Assembly: GCA_003667245.1 (NCBI GenBank)
Contig: RCNN01000129.1
Span: 1 to 64,000 of the forward strand
Direction: 5' to 3'
From: Heterostelium multicystogenum
Taxonomy: Eukaryota; Evosea; Eumycetozoa; Acytosteliales; Acytosteliaceae
Length of the DNA: 64,000 nt
Both the position numbers and the translations under genes were made by a program. The notes under the pieces are model-generated. The model was not told the DNA's origin and did not search any database. It saw nothing but the letters and a program-made list of their open reading frames with translations. Every line of letters begins with the position of its first letter. Position 1 is the first letter of the stretch. Positions 37,093 to 49,559 of the stretch are shown in pieces.

Positions 37093-39389
37093 TTATTTGA
37101 ACTCCTTGTTGTTTTGGTTGAATTCAGCGAGCAATGCATCTAAGGTGATTGATCCACGGACTACGTTGTCTCTGGTTCTGACATTGACGGTGTTTGTTGG
37201 TCAATTCCTCTTCTCCGACAACCAAAATGTAGTTGTATTGGGCCAATTGAGCCTCTCTGACCTTCTTTGGAAGGGTCTTGTCAGAGAGATCGACATCGGC
37301 GTAGAATCCGGCGTCGGTGATGGTCTTGGTGACCTTTTGGGCGTACTCGGAGAACTTTTCAGAGACGGTGGCAACCAAAACTTGACGTGGTGATACCCAG
37401 AATGGCCATTTACCACCGGTGTGTTCGATCAAGATAGCCATCATTCTTTCGACTGAACCAAGAATGGCACGATGAATGATAACTGGACGGAGACGCTCCT
37501 CTGGTCCACTACCCATATATTCCAATTCGAATCTGATTGGCAATTGGAAGTCCAATTGGATGGTGGCACATTGATGAGCTCTCTTGAGAACATCGAAAAT
37601 TTGAATGTCAATCTTTGGACCGTAGAAAGCACCATCTCCTGGGTTTAATTTCCATGGCTTTCCAAACTTGTTCAAAGCGTCTCTCAATGAATTTTCAGCG
37701 ACATCCCATTGCTCTGCAGTACCCAAGTGATTGTCTGGACGGGTGGACAATTCGAGTTGGAATTCGAATCCAAAGATTCCGTATACGTGTTGCATAAATT
37801 GAAGACATGAGGAGATTTCTTGCTCGACCATGTCTGGGGTACAGAAAATGTGTGCATCGTCTTGTTGGAACTTACGAACACGGGTGAGACCAGTCAAAGC
37901 ACCAGCCAACTCGTTTCTGTGCAAGACACCAAAGTCGGCGAAACGGATTGGCAACTCACGATAGGATCTGGAACGGTTACCAAACATCAAACAATGAGAT
38001 GGACAGTTCATTGCTTCAATGAGTAGTTTTGGTCGTCGCACTTCAAGTTGAACATATTCTCGCTATATTTAGCCCAATGACCAGATTGCTCCCACAAGTT
38101 TTGAGAGAACATGGTTGGGTGATGACTTCAGTGAATCCACGTCTGTGATACTCGTGACGGATGAATTCAACGAGACGGTTGTAGATTCTGGTACCATGTG
38201 GTAAGAAGAAAGCACAACCTGGGAGAATGGTGGAAGAAGAAGAGCTCTTGAGCCTTTCCGACGTTTCTGTGATCACGGAGGGCAGCTTGCTTCATGAACT
38301 CCTCATATTCAGCAAGTTGCTTCTTGTCTGGAATGCAATACCGTAGACACGTTGGAGTGGGTCGTTCTCAGCCTTACCCAACCAGTAGGCAGAGGAGTTC
38401 TTGACAACAGTGAATGCCTTGACGTAGCTGGTGTTTGGAAGATGTGGACCACGGCACAAATCTACAAGGGTACCGCAACGGTACAAGGAGACAGTCTCAT
38501 CGGCTGGAATCTTGGAGATGATTTCAGTCTTGTATTTGTTGTACTTGAAGAGCTCCAAAGCGAGGTCTCTTGGTACGGCCAAACGCTCGAAAGCTTGCTT
38601 CTCTGAGATAATCTTGTTGGCAACTTCAATGATGGTTGCATAGTCTTCTGATGAGACGATCTTGTCTGACATGGCCATATCGTAGTAGAAACCCTCATTG
38701 GTTGCTGGACCAATACAGAGTTGTCCACCATAGATACGCTCCATAGCTTGACCAAGAATGTGTGCTGATGAATGCCAGAAGGTCTTCTTACCAGCTTCAG
38801 AGTCGAATTTGCAGAGGACCAAGTTGCAGTCCTTCTCCAATGGTCTGGCAATATCCCAGATTTGATCGTTGACCAAAGATGAAACAATAGAATCAGCTAA
38901 ACCACGACTGATACCCTTAGCAACCAAGTATGGGGTAGTCTTTCCTGCAAAACCATCAACAACCTTTCCATCTGGGAGAGTAATCTTGATTGGTACATCT
39001 GGAAGATCTATATTATACGCAAGGAGTGAGTGATTAGTTTAGTGTAAACTCTTTGATTCAAGCAAGCACTTTGTAGTATCATCAAGCAATCAATCACTAT
39101 CAAATCATCAAATTGATTTGATTTAGCTCTATGATATTGATTGATTGATAGATTGTGAACAAGAACAATTACTACTACAATTACTGCTACATACTGGCAA
39201 TTTCAGCGTCATGCTTTGCTTTCAATTCATCCCAAATCTTGATTCTCTCAGTGATGTATTCTGGGTTGGCCAAGTTCAAAGAGCTTTGGCTGGCTTGGCT
39301 TGCTTCTTTTGTTGTTGTTGTTGTTGCTTGGCTTGAGCTGGAGCTGGAGTGGTAGCAGCAGCTGCTTGTTCATTGTTGTTACTTTCCAT
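37093..39389 (-). CDS. thrS: Threonyl-tRNA synthetase, cytosolic
   Basis: Class II synthetase charging tRNA-Thr. Exons 39195-39389 and 37093-39007 (GTATGT..ATATAG). The N-terminus has a Gln/Ala/Lys tract and the eukaryotic helix [17 protein letters not shown]; the TGS domain reads [12 protein letters not shown]; the editing domain has the zinc-type HSSAH and [14 protein letters not shown]; the catalytic core includes [58 protein letters not shown] and [18 protein letters not shown]. The anticodon-binding domain ends [20 protein letters not shown]. Frameshifts occur near 39285, 38325, 38250, 38115, 38040 and 37195. Everything else is canonical, so the gene is judged functional. The single gene may also supply mitochondria, but no presequence is visible. 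Confidence 0.95.
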
Positions 39390-40246
39390 TTTAGTATAAT
39401 ATAAATAGTACTATGACAATTAAAAAAAAAAAGTAAGTGAACAACTGTTGACTATCTATCACCCATATGAACCTTACGTTTAAAAAAACTTTTTAGAAAT
39501 TAAATTTATTTTTTATTTTTTTGACAAAGGGGTAATGTGGTAGTTTGTAGGATATGACACTGTAGGGAAGGACACTTTTACTTCTTCAGTTGTTTATTTT
39601 ACAAAGACAACGCTTCAATTTAATTTAGTATGAGTTGTATTTGATTAGTTTAGATAACTTTGGTTTAAAAACAACAACAACTAGTAAGAGTGTTTTTATA
39701 TTGGTGAAAAATTGGGAAGGGGAGGGGGTATCTTGGTGAAAAGTGTGAATGTTGGTTGGGTGACATTGTAATTTCTTGAGAAATTAGCAACAATACACTC
39801 AGGGCAGGTAAAGTGGTGCAATTGGTGAAACCAATATACAATATCGATAGGTGATATTATGGTATAAGTCGGAGTTGGTATCCTGTATTAGTATCACATG
39901 ATAATCAAGTATAAAGTTAATATTAATATTCTTGTAATTTTCTTTGACCAGAATATCTACAGGTGGTATTAAAATCTTGTTTGATCAATTTTTAGTTTAA
40001 GTGCTATGTAGATGACAGTTTACACCACATGATCTTATGGGAAGTAAAGATAGCTCTCAGAATAACAATTTTATTGGATTAAGAATGCTATTTCGTTGGG
40101 GCTGATGTGATTGAAAAATAGGGAGGGTTGGGGAGGAGTTTACAAATGTGAATGGACAGATCATTTGAGATGATCTAAATGGATTTTACAAAAAAATATA
40201 TGTATATTATAATTAAATTTATAAGCTGTTTGTTTGATAAATATTT
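39390..40246. other. Intergenic, no gene seen
   Basis: AT-rich spacer upstream of the threonyl-tRNA synthetase and downstream of the SIP5-like gene. It includes an A-run directly 5' of the synthetase ATG (39421-39432). No gene is seen. Confidence 0.5.
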
Positions 40247-42288
40247 CTACCAATCATTACTAATATTTAAAGAGTTGGAAAGCGTGGCATCATTGATAAC
40301 ATATGCAGACGAGGAGTTTGAAAGATATTCCGATTCCTGTGATGGTTGACTATCGTTGGATTTCAAATCGATTTTCTCGCTCATTGGATTGCTATCACTC
40401 TCTACCTCTGTGGACAACTCAATCTGCTGACTCTCTGAAATTGGTGGGCTGGTAACTATACTATTATCATTGTCATTGTCGTGATCAGTTTCCGACTGGT
40501 TAACTGCTACATTAGAGCTTGGAGACTCATCGCCTTTACCAACATCACTGCTGTTTCCGTCATTGTTGTTCAAATCACTGCTGCTAGATAAAACGCTACT
40601 TGTATTATTGTTGTGGGTATTGATGAGTGGAGAGGGAACGACCTGAGTGCTGCTATTGTCATCATAGGACAAGTTCGATGGTTTCAATCTTGACTGTTGC
40701 TTGCCACTGAAACCATAGCTGTTCTTAAGCTGTTTGTCGGAGTTACTACTGCTTGAAGAGTGTCTAGAGTGTGATAGATGGTTTTTAATTCTGTCTTCGA
40801 ATGACTGTGGAATGACACCGTCCATCTCTTCGTGTAGAAAATCATCTTGTTGGCTATTAATCAGCTCTTCTCGACTCAGAATGGAGCTCTCACTACGTAG
40901 CTCCATATCTAGGTTGCTGTGGTCATCTAATATCGATGTTGAAACGGTTGCACAGTTGGATTGAAAGAAGCGCTCACTTCCACTGTCTGATTCTGGGTTG
41001 ATAATCGATGGCTTGATGATGCCATTATTAATATTAATATTATTACTACAACTATTTTTGCTATTGCCAATATCGCTTATGTTATTGCTGTCATTATTAA
41101 TATTGGCAAATGATGATGATGTAGTTGTAGTTGTAGTGGTCGTGACTTGAACCGAGTCATCATTACTACCTATATGAACATGGTCCTTCCCTCTATCCAA
41201 AAGTTCAGTACTAATGTTGTTGGTTGTCGTTGTCAACAGTGGCTCAATATTTTTGTTCTTTATAATATCATGTTCAGTGTGTTGTTGGTTATCTCTATTT
41301 ACATTATTTTCATGCCTCTCTTGAGTGCTATCACTATTATTGTTGTTATTTAAATTCTCAGTTTGATTTGATGTGCTGTCAGTTGCTAATTTCTGTATAT
41401 GTTCATTGTTGTTGACACTGTTATTTGTTTCATTCTTCTGTTGCTGTGGTTGAGATTCATTGTTGGCGTTATTTACATATCCTTCATTATTTGTGGGAGG
41501 TGGTGGGATTAGAGATAATCTGATAGCCTCCATTACCATTAGCTCTTCAACCTCCGAGGCTGAATAGCTACCACTGTAAAGCATATCTTGAAAGCGAGCA
41601 CTGTTTGGAACTGCTGGTGGTGCTTTGGGATTGGGTTTTGGTGGTGCATAAGTAGGTGGAGGAGGACGTGGTGCTACTGAAACTTGTGGTGCCACTGGTT
41701 GACTACCATTTGCTTTATTCTTGCTGTCCTTCAATGCTTTCTCAATCTCCTCTTTCTTCATCTGAATTGTCAACTCCATAACTTTTGCCTGTTCTAATTC
41801 ATCCTTTTGAATCTCCTCTTTTGTCAAAGGACCAGTGTAAACTACACCATAAGAAGGTTGATTACAAAATGGACAACTAAATAAAAACATTAATATCCAA
41901 CCAAATATTCATTCATCATTCATCAATACATACCATACAGAACTAGATTCTGCTGATGGTTTTCTTGATTTGCAAATAACATTCTGTACAGATGCCCTTT
42001 TTACAACATTTCGATCTATTTAAACTTGGATAATACTGTTGTTTATGAAGTTAGTGTATGCGGAGGCACTATTTGAATACGTTAGGTACATACTAATAAA
42101 CAAATTGGACACTCCTCAAGTGAAGGATTCTCAGACTCGCTAGCAGGATATAGCGGAGATAGCTTCTTATCAAGAATCAATTTTCTGACTGTTTTAGGAT
42201 CCCATTCACAGTCCTTATATATTCCACTGACCGAAGTGTACTTGCTATCTACTTGATTGTCTCCTTTCTTACTAGTCGAGTTTCCCAT
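40247..42288 (-). CDS. SIP5/DA2-type RING finger protein, MG N-terminus
   Basis: Exons 42094-42288, 41934-42035 and 40247-41876. The RING-like zinc module is assembled across all three exons: CPIC, then [18 protein letters not shown], then [16 protein letters not shown], as in yeast Sip5 and plant DA2 ubiquitin ligases. The N-terminus [11 protein letters not shown] (Gly2, Ser4, Ser6, basic) is a good N-myristoylation candidate. A Glu/Lys helix ([20 protein letters not shown]) follows the RING, then a Pro-rich segment and [18 protein letters not shown], a possible ubiquitin-interacting helix. The remaining about 400 residues are Asn/Ser/Asp low complexity. One extra A near 41960 shifts frame just before the last Cys pair. 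Likely role: E3 ligase at membranes; substrates unknown. Confidence 0.85.
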
Positions 42289-43544
42289 TGCTAATTACTG
42301 GATACTATGCTAACAAATCAAACAAACTCAAACTCGACTTGTAATGAACACTTTATGGATTATTTCTGTTTGATGATTATAAAAAATACAAACTATACTA
42401 AAACTAAAACTATAACTAACCTATAAGACAATATATACACATATACAAATTGATTTACAATAAACTACAAACAAATGAGCTGAATAGAGTGTATCAATAG
42501 CTGTAAGAAGCAATGTTTGTTTAATTCCAACAAAACATTTATAAAAAAAAACAACAAATTGAATGATTATAATATTATACTATTGTATTCTATCTGTTTG
42601 ATTGAAGAATGATATAATACTAATACCAATACTATTATTGATTCAAGTTAACTGAATAGCTAGCTAACTAACTAAATACTGACAGGATTACTGACTAACT
42701 AATTGTATGACTAATTAAAAATACTTTATAATAAAATAAGTTATTGATAATATAATAATACTAATAATAAAATATGAATAAAAAATAAATTTAAAATTTA
42801 AACCCTTATTTGTATTACTTTAGTATATCAATATGTATATATGTGTATGTATGATATGATATGATATGTTGATATGTGATATATATATATATATGTATAT
42901 TAAAATTATTATGATATACTTCTTATCTCTATGTAAGTATGTATGTATGTAGTTAAAATAATCAAAATAATAACAATATTATTAATATTAAATTAATATT
43001 TATTTACAATGTTGTTGTTTTGTTGTAGAAGTATTTGGTGGGAGATGGCGTAGTGTGTAATAGTAGGAGTAGTAGTTGGTGTGTTTTGAATGATGATTTA
43101 GGTACAACATTGGATTAAAAACACCTAATAATTTAAAATTGAAAAAATAAAAATATTAATATTATTAATTAAACCTTGTTAATATTCGATTGATTTATTT
43201 TTGTTTTTATTTTTTAGTTTAATAGGTTGATTTACTTCTTGTTTCAGTTAGATGTTCCGAACTGGAACACCTTTTGACTACTATTAAACTAACTCGTCTC
43301 TTTATTACTGCTGTTGTCGTTGCTGTTGCTTTTGTTGTTGTTGTTGTTGGACCGGTGTATGCTCTTAGTTTTTAGCTCTAAATTGGAAAGTAAAGAGGAT
43401 GTAATATAATGAAGAATTATAAAGAGGGTACCCTCTTTACTTATTCCTCCCGATGAAGAAGAAGATGATGATGATGATTCACTTAGCTTTACAAGATTGA
43501 CAGAAATATCGGTGCAATTTACAAGATTGGTGTTTATTTAAATA
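42289..43544. other. Intergenic, simple repeats
   Basis: AT-rich region with ATGATATGAT/TA alternating repeats (42838-42900), GTATGTAT repeats (42930-42950) and GTTGTTGTT repeats (43320-43350). No supported gene. Confidence 0.5.
42838..42900. repeat. ATATG / TA simple repeat
   Basis: Irregular ATGAT units grade into an (AT)n run at about 42878-42893. Confidence 0.7.
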
Positions 43545-44556
43545 TTAGTCAGAAATCTGATTTATATATACAATGATGATGGTTGAGCGACTTGTTGGTT
43601 GTTGGTTTTGTGTGTGGTTGATTAGTTGTAGTGTTTGATTGAGGTCTGTTTCTATAATATCTTGAATTAGTAATGCATGTCCTGCTTTCATTTTAACTTC
43701 TTGATATGATCCTGACTCTCTCTCATATCTGGCAACGAGGTCAGAATCGTAAGAATAGATTGCTACATGTCTACTTTTGACATTGGCGTTGTTGTGTAGT
43801 TGCTGGTGTTGAATTGCTTCATCAGAGGTGAGTGTCACCGTAGACGAATCTAGGTTGAGGTGATAGGTTTCGCCGGCAGCTTGGAAGTGGTGGACTCGCA
43901 CCAACTGTGTTGCACACTCATCTCTTGTGATTACATTGAAATCGATCGACTCTTCTTGTGGTGGCACTACGAAGCCAGAGTTATGGGGCGAAGAGACGGG
44001 AGAGCCATTGGAGCTGTCGCTGCTGCCAGTAGACTCGACCGACAGCTGCATCATTCTTGAGGACATGGCATTGGCACTGCGTCGCAGACAATCTGTTTCC
44101 GAAGGAATGAAAATCGAGTCTGTCTCCCAGCCTCCATTGAATGTGTAGGGTATAAAGTGGTCCAGCTGCACTGGCTGTAATGGCCTCTGCCGATGGAACA
44201 GCTGCATCTTATTGCCCTTCAACAAAATTAAAGATCTAGTATACCCGTCGAATGTGGAGAAAGGACCAACCGTACTAACCGTAGCTAACAATAATAACAA
44301 CAACAATAATAACAACAACAGCAATGCAATTTACAATAAAAAGCAAGTCAATAAATATAGTTCGGTCTCATGTATCAACATGTGGTCACCTCCCAACCAT
44401 TAACCAAGCAAATAACCTACCAGACGATATTCTCCAGAGAAAAGGGTCTTGCACAGTCAGAGATTCTGGCTCGATGTGTATCTGCACCGACTTGCCCTTG
44501 CCACTCTTCCACACCATGTGCTTATAACTAGAAGAATCTTTTGCATACCACTTCAT
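43545..44556 (-). CDS. HutD-family (DUF886) cupin protein
   Basis: Exons 44421-44556 and 43545-44284 (GTAGGT..TTGTTAG, phase 1) give 291 residues without frameshift. The family signatures appear in order: VWKSGKGKSVQIHI (HutD W-x-N-G-G-G-type start), WRISSATVSTVGPFSTFDGY, RSLILLKGNKMQL, YTFNGGWETDS and DFNVITRDECATQLVRV. HutD is encoded in bacterial histidine-utilisation operons and has a bicupin fold; it is thought to bind a pathway intermediate rather than to be an enzyme. A long Ser-rich insertion (SVESTGSSDSSNGSPVSSP) separates the halves. The intron is a CAA-type repeat that reads as poly-Leu if left unspliced. No other histidine-degradation gene is nearby. Confidence 0.82.
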
Positions 44557-45333
44557 TTGATTGTAATACTATACTATTTATTTGTACAATGCAATACAAT
44601 ACACTTCTACAAATAGTAAACTAACAAAATATGCTAAAAAACAAAAGGTATCCCAATGACTATAATTGTAAACTATATGGATACTAATAAACAATAGTGG
44701 GTGATATTAGTGTTGAAGTTAAGTGAAACCATAAGTATATATGTAACCACTTACAATTATTATTATTATTAATATTATGCAAGATACCTCCACAAATCGC
44801 AACAACATTAATATTTTTGTTTTTAATAATTACAATTTGCATTTTTTTAGATAGATTTGATAAATGTAAACAATCTATTTATCTTTTTCCAAATCTATAT
44901 TTCACTATACATATATTAATGTGTGAATGAAGAATGAGCAAATGAAGAATACATGATAAGATGATTTTTATATTGAATGATTGATGATCTATAGAAAATT
45001 AAATATTAAATAGTAAAACTATTCTTAATTTTGGAATCTTGCAATCTAATATTCCTGATAATATCTATAGATTAAGATATAATTAGTATTATGTTTGTTG
45101 ATAAATATAATGAATTTAAGTTTGATGATCTCTATCTTGTACACTTTAATTATAATGGTAGTATTATCTGTAATTCAATGTGTTCCATTACATAAAGACG
45201 AATTTTTATACTAGTGTCTTTTAAAATTTCAAAAATATATTATTTTTAGTAAGACAAGCAAACATAATAGAATAGACGAATAGATAGAAAGAATCCTTAG
45301 GCTTTATTAAATCTCTTCTTCAAATATCAAAGT
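44557..45333. other. Divergent intergenic region
   Basis: AT-rich promoter region between the HutD-like gene (leftward) and the USP-RING gene (rightward); no gene is seen. Confidence 0.5.
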
Positions 45334-47877
45334 ATGTTTGCGATTAAGAATGTGAATGATGATGAAGACATAAACTGGGATACATGGTTTCCTTTGACAC
45401 AGAGGAAGTTAGAGGTGTTCAAATTCAATCTGACAAGAAGTAATATGATGATGAAGAAGCTGGTGTTGGCTCATGGACAGATTCCCTTTACATTCCTCTT
45501 TAGTAATACCTATATGGACCCTGCTCTGTGCTTGCACTTTGAACTTCCCCCTGGCAAAAGTCTAAAGCTCGACTATTCCATGGAGGTCATCGATCATTCT
45601 TATGGTACTTTTCAAATCTGTAAGTCATCCACTACCCAATAACAATAACAATATCTGTAAGCTCTATTTATCAAGGTCGATCGTATACTTACATATGTAC
45701 ACCATTCAGTTGGCTCTCGTGAGTTTACAGACACAGATTCAGCAGTTATGGAGCTGCTCGGATATAAAGACATCGATGGCCTATTCAAGAAAAACCAGCT
45801 TAGTGTGACAGTTAAGATTAGTCAAGTTTTGGAGAACCACCAAATTATGGGAAGTCACATTGTTAACGAGATCAGCAAGGTCAATCAACTGATCCAATAC
45901 AACGATACATTTCACCGATCGATCATACATTTCTTTTACTTCATGCCTTTCCTTCGACGATGCATCCTCGAGATTCATCGGGAAAAGCTGAATGGTGTCG
46001 ATCAAAATCCAGACATGTCAAAAACAATGGGTAAATGAGCTTCAGTATGTCATTCACCAGCTTTCGAATGGACAACCAATCACTGAAAATAGATTTTCGT
46101 CAGCTATCAAACTGTCGTCGGAACTTGGACTGATAGAAAACTCACGACTACATGCGAATCACCACAAAGCTCATCAAGAAGATTGTACAGTACTCAGAGG
46201 AACCAAACGCCAGTGCGCTGGTGCACAATCTCTACATGGATATCGGAAACGACGAGGAGGACATGCATATGATTTTTGTAGATGCCCATTCAACCTCCGA
46301 CATTATCAAATATCATAAGCTTCATAGAAATACCATTGTACACAAAATTGAGCAGTTTCCACCAATTCTATTCATGGCTCTGAACAACATTGAAACATAT
46401 AACAAGAATGAACTTATAAGTACAAGATATCGCGAGGACTTTTACATCGATGAGCTTCTGTTGCCATCCGAGTTTTCGGATGAACGATCAAAGGAAAATC
46501 ACTATGTCCTCTACAGCGTATGGATGCACGAAATTAAAAAAAGCAAGGCTGGCGCCCAATCATCGGAATACTTTTCATTCATTCGACCTTTGGACCAGCC
46601 TCACTGGGTCAAAATATCTTCAAAAGCTGTCCAAGAAGTACACTTTAACAAAGTCTGGGGAAATGCTGCAGGTACAGTTCCATCTCACTTGCTGAACGTT
46701 CCACAATATACTGATGATATTAAAAGTTGGAAAACAACAGATACCTATGCGTGTAAGTATCAGTCCACTCTAACTTTTGCTAAATGCAGCCATTCCATCA
46801 AACTAATCACTTTACTTCCATATAGATATGTTGGTATACGTATTAGAATCAGAAATAAAGAATCTATTTAATGAGACTGACTCGATGTTTACAATAAACT
46901 ATGATGACTTGTATGTACACGACCGCTTAGGTTTGCTTGGCGAATTCGATACAACTAACACTCTCTCATAGAATATCAAAAGAAAGACCTTTGCTATATG
47001 ATGAGATGATTGATATGCTTTCCAACAATACTATCAATTCACCAACTGCAACATCAACAACCAACACCACAAGCGATGTTAATAAGAAAGAAAGTAAAAT
47101 AATGAAAGCCTTGGAAGTAGCAAGACTACAAAATGAAAATCTAAAGAAAGACATTGATTATGTCAAGAAGAACGTCGAGACTCTCAAGAAGGAGATTGAC
47201 AAATCTAAGAAAGCAACCGATGATTACAGAAAACAGATCGATCAAGCCAATGATAAACTGAAAAAGTCAAACAAAGAGAAGGACAATATAAGAAACGATC
47301 TCGAGCGTCAGAAGGCATTTGCGAACAATCAAATAAAGACATTGGAGGCACTCAAGAAAGAATTAAATGCAACTAGGAATCAAAAAGACGCAGCTGAGCA
47401 AGAAAAACAGCAACTTGAGGCCAAATTAAAAGAAGAACGTAAGAATTCTAACAAGAATGACCCCAAATCCTACCAGCAGCGATTGGCTACAATTGAACTG
47501 GAGAACAGCCAAATGCGTGGAGATATCTCTTCCATCTCCAACTTCGATCACGAACAACTCACTGCACTTGGACATAAAATTAGTAAATCAATTTACAATG
47601 TGAATGAACAACTTTTGAAAATGGTAAGTAATGCTATAGTGTCTAGCTCCCTACTATGACATTTCCCGCTTTGGTGCATCTACTAACCAACAATTGTTGA
47701 TGATCTATCCTACAGAGTAAAGCAAGAACCTGCATTATTTGTACAGAGCGCACTCGAGATGTATGCTTCTTGCCATGTAGTCATTTAATTACTTGTACAA
47801 ACTGCTCGGCCAACATTAGCAAGTGTCCCATTTGCAGAAAGGACATCAACAAGAAAATTAAAGTTATCACAAACTAA
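45334..47877 (+). CDS. MATH-like / inactive USP / coiled-coil / RING protein
   Basis: Exons 45334-45619, 45710-46752, 46826-47623 and 47716-47877. Residues 1 to about 130 look MATH/TRAF-like. From about 45860 the protein follows the USP7-type catalytic fold: a Cys-box helix, WVNELQYVIHQLSNGQPITENR, FPPILFMALNNIE, HYVLYSVWMHE, and across intron 2 AYMLVYVLESEIK. The three catalytic positions are changed: Cys box TFHRSIIHFF has Phe (45910-45912) where Cys is expected, the His box reads SEYFSF (Glu at 46566-46568), and FDDD is replaced by ISSK (about 46614-46625). Then comes a coiled coil of about 170 residues (47090-47480) and a C-terminal RING: CIICTERTRDVC, LPCSHLITCTNC, CPICRKDI, of the IAP/MULAN C3HC5 style. 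Frameshifts are near 46020, 46150 and 46965. Inferred role: E3 ligase using a dead USP as a ubiquitin- or substrate-binding module. Confidence 0.82.
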
Positions 47878-48554
47878 GAATCGTCTCCTCTTGTTCCAAG
47901 GAACACGGAGAAGAAGTTCACACTTTTGGAATTCCAAAAAATACATCTAAAATCGAGGATAGATAGTGATAACGTCTTGTGTTCGTTTGTGGTTGTTAGA
48001 GTAGGGGTGAATTTCAAACCTAACTGATATTAATGTAAATACACCCAACAACTTTAATTTTCCAAAAATAAAAATAAAAAAAAAAATAATAAAAATAATA
48101 AAAATAAAACAATAAATAACAAAAGTTTTGAAATTAATTTTATTTGTTTTCAAACCCAAAATCAACAAACAAATAAATAATAATAGTAGTAATATATATA
48201 ATAATATAATAATTAAAATTATAATAATTATCTATATTTAATTAATTAATATATATAATATAACTTTGTATCATTTCTTTGTGTTGATTTTAAGTGGTTG
48301 AGTTAATAACAAAACATAATAAACAACTGTAATTCAATTTACAGATTTATATTATCTACTTTTTTTTTTTTTAACATTGTTATTGTTGTTTATTATCTTT
48401 CATTAGATAAGAAACATTGTATCTTTGTAATTCTTTCAAGATTATATAACTAAATTAGTAGGTTTACCTATATAAGATATATAATTATTTATTCATAAAT
48501 AAACTTGCGAATCAAATTATTGCATCTGGATTATAAAGAAATCGATTGGATATA
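47878..48554. other. Intergenic, no gene seen
   Basis: AT-rich spacer between the USP-RING gene and TFIIB. It includes AATAAAAATAATAAAA repeats (48060-48120), TA/TTAA runs (48180-48260) and a T-run (48360-48372). Confidence 0.5.
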
Positions 48555-49559
48555 ATGAGTTCAAAAGTTGCAACTAATGGTGGAACTGCAGCTCCACCAA
48601 GCAATCCTTTAAAGAAAGATGTTCTTGCAAATAAAGTATTTTGTCACATATGTCAGAACCCAGATCCTGACATCGTTGAAGACTATGCTAAAGGTGATTT
48701 GATTTGTAGAGAGTGTGGAGTGGTTTTAGGAGATCGTATTGTAGATGAACACAGTGAGTGGCGTACATTCTCGAATTCAGAGTCGACTGGTTCAGACCCC
48801 AATCGTGTAGGTGGCCCAACTAATCCACTTCTCAGAGATTCCGGTCTCTCTACGGTCATTGGTAAAGGTACATCGAAAGACTCATCTGCACTCTCTAGAA
48901 TGCAAAACAGAGGTGCATTAGCCAATGGAGATCGTAGTTTGCTTGCTGGTTTCAAGGAGATTGCCAGAATGGCAGATCATATGGGACTTCCACAGACTGT
49001 ACAGGATACTGCAAATGAATTGTTCCGTGAGATGGACGATAAAAAGTCGATGAAGGGTCGTTCGGCAGACGGAATCCTTGCCGCTTCCCTCTACATTGCT
49101 TGTAGAATTGAGGGTATCACTAGAACTTTCAAAGAGATCTGTGCTCTCTCCAACAATGTCTCAAAGAAGGATCTAGGTAGATGTTACAAGATGATGAAGG
49201 AGGCTCTTGCCAATCGTATCAACCTTCAAGCAATCTCAACTGAAGATTTCATGACTCGTTTCTGTACAAATCTCAACCTTCCACTCGATGTCAAACGTGC
49301 CGCTGAGCACGTATCCCGTACTGCAATGGAGTTGGGAATTGTTGCCGGTAAAAACCCAATCTCTGTCGCAGCGGCATCGATTTACATGGTATCACAGCTT
49401 AGCCCGGAGAAACGTACTCAGAAGATGATCTCAGATATCAGTGGTGTCTCTGAAGTCACCATTCGTAACGCATACAAAGATCTATACATCAAAAGAGAGC
49501 AACTACTACCACCCAATTCTCCATTCTTGAACAACGTTGCCAATCTTCCATCATCCTAG
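48555..49559 (+). CDS. gtf2b: Transcription initiation factor TFIIB
   Basis: Intronless, 334 residues, no frameshift. TFIIB bridges TBP-bound promoters and RNA polymerase II in the nucleus. The zinc ribbon is CHICQNP...DLICRECG (residues about 28-55), followed by the B-reader/linker EHSEWRTFSNSES and two cyclin folds: GFKEIARMADHMGLPQ...GRSADGILAASLYIACR and RFCTNLNLPLDVKRAAEHV...SVAAASIYMVSQL, the second ending SEVTIRNAYKDLY. The start chosen is the ATG at 48555, which gives MSSKVATNGG; no upstream in-frame ATG exists. A short low-complexity N-terminal extension precedes the ribbon. Confidence 0.97.
   Translation: MSSKVATNGGTAAPPSNPLKKDVLANKVFCHICQNPDPDIVEDYAKGDLICRECGVVLGDRIVDEHSEWRTFSNSESTGSDPNRVGGPTNPLLRDSGLSTVIGKGTSKDSSALSRMQNRGALANGDRSLLAGFKEIARMADHMGLPQTVQDTANELFREMDDKKSMKGRSADGILAASLYIACRIEGITRTFKEICALSNNVSKKDLGRCYKMMKEALANRINLQAISTEDFMTRFCTNLNLPLDVKRAAEHVSRTAMELGIVAGKNPISVAAASIYMVSQLSPEKRTQKMISDISGVSEVTIRNAYKDLYIKREQLLPPNSPFLNNVANLPSS

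Noticed and set aside
13276..39389. MCM2, Roco and ThrRS as pseudogenes because of frameshifts
   Set aside because: All active-site motifs survive and each break is a lone indel with immediate resumption of conserved protein; sequence error explains this better.
44290..44330. Poly-Leu start (signal-peptide-like) for the HutD-like protein
   Set aside because: This is the CAA-type repeat of an intron; splicing to the exon at 44421-44556 restores the conserved HutD N-terminus WKSGKGKSV.
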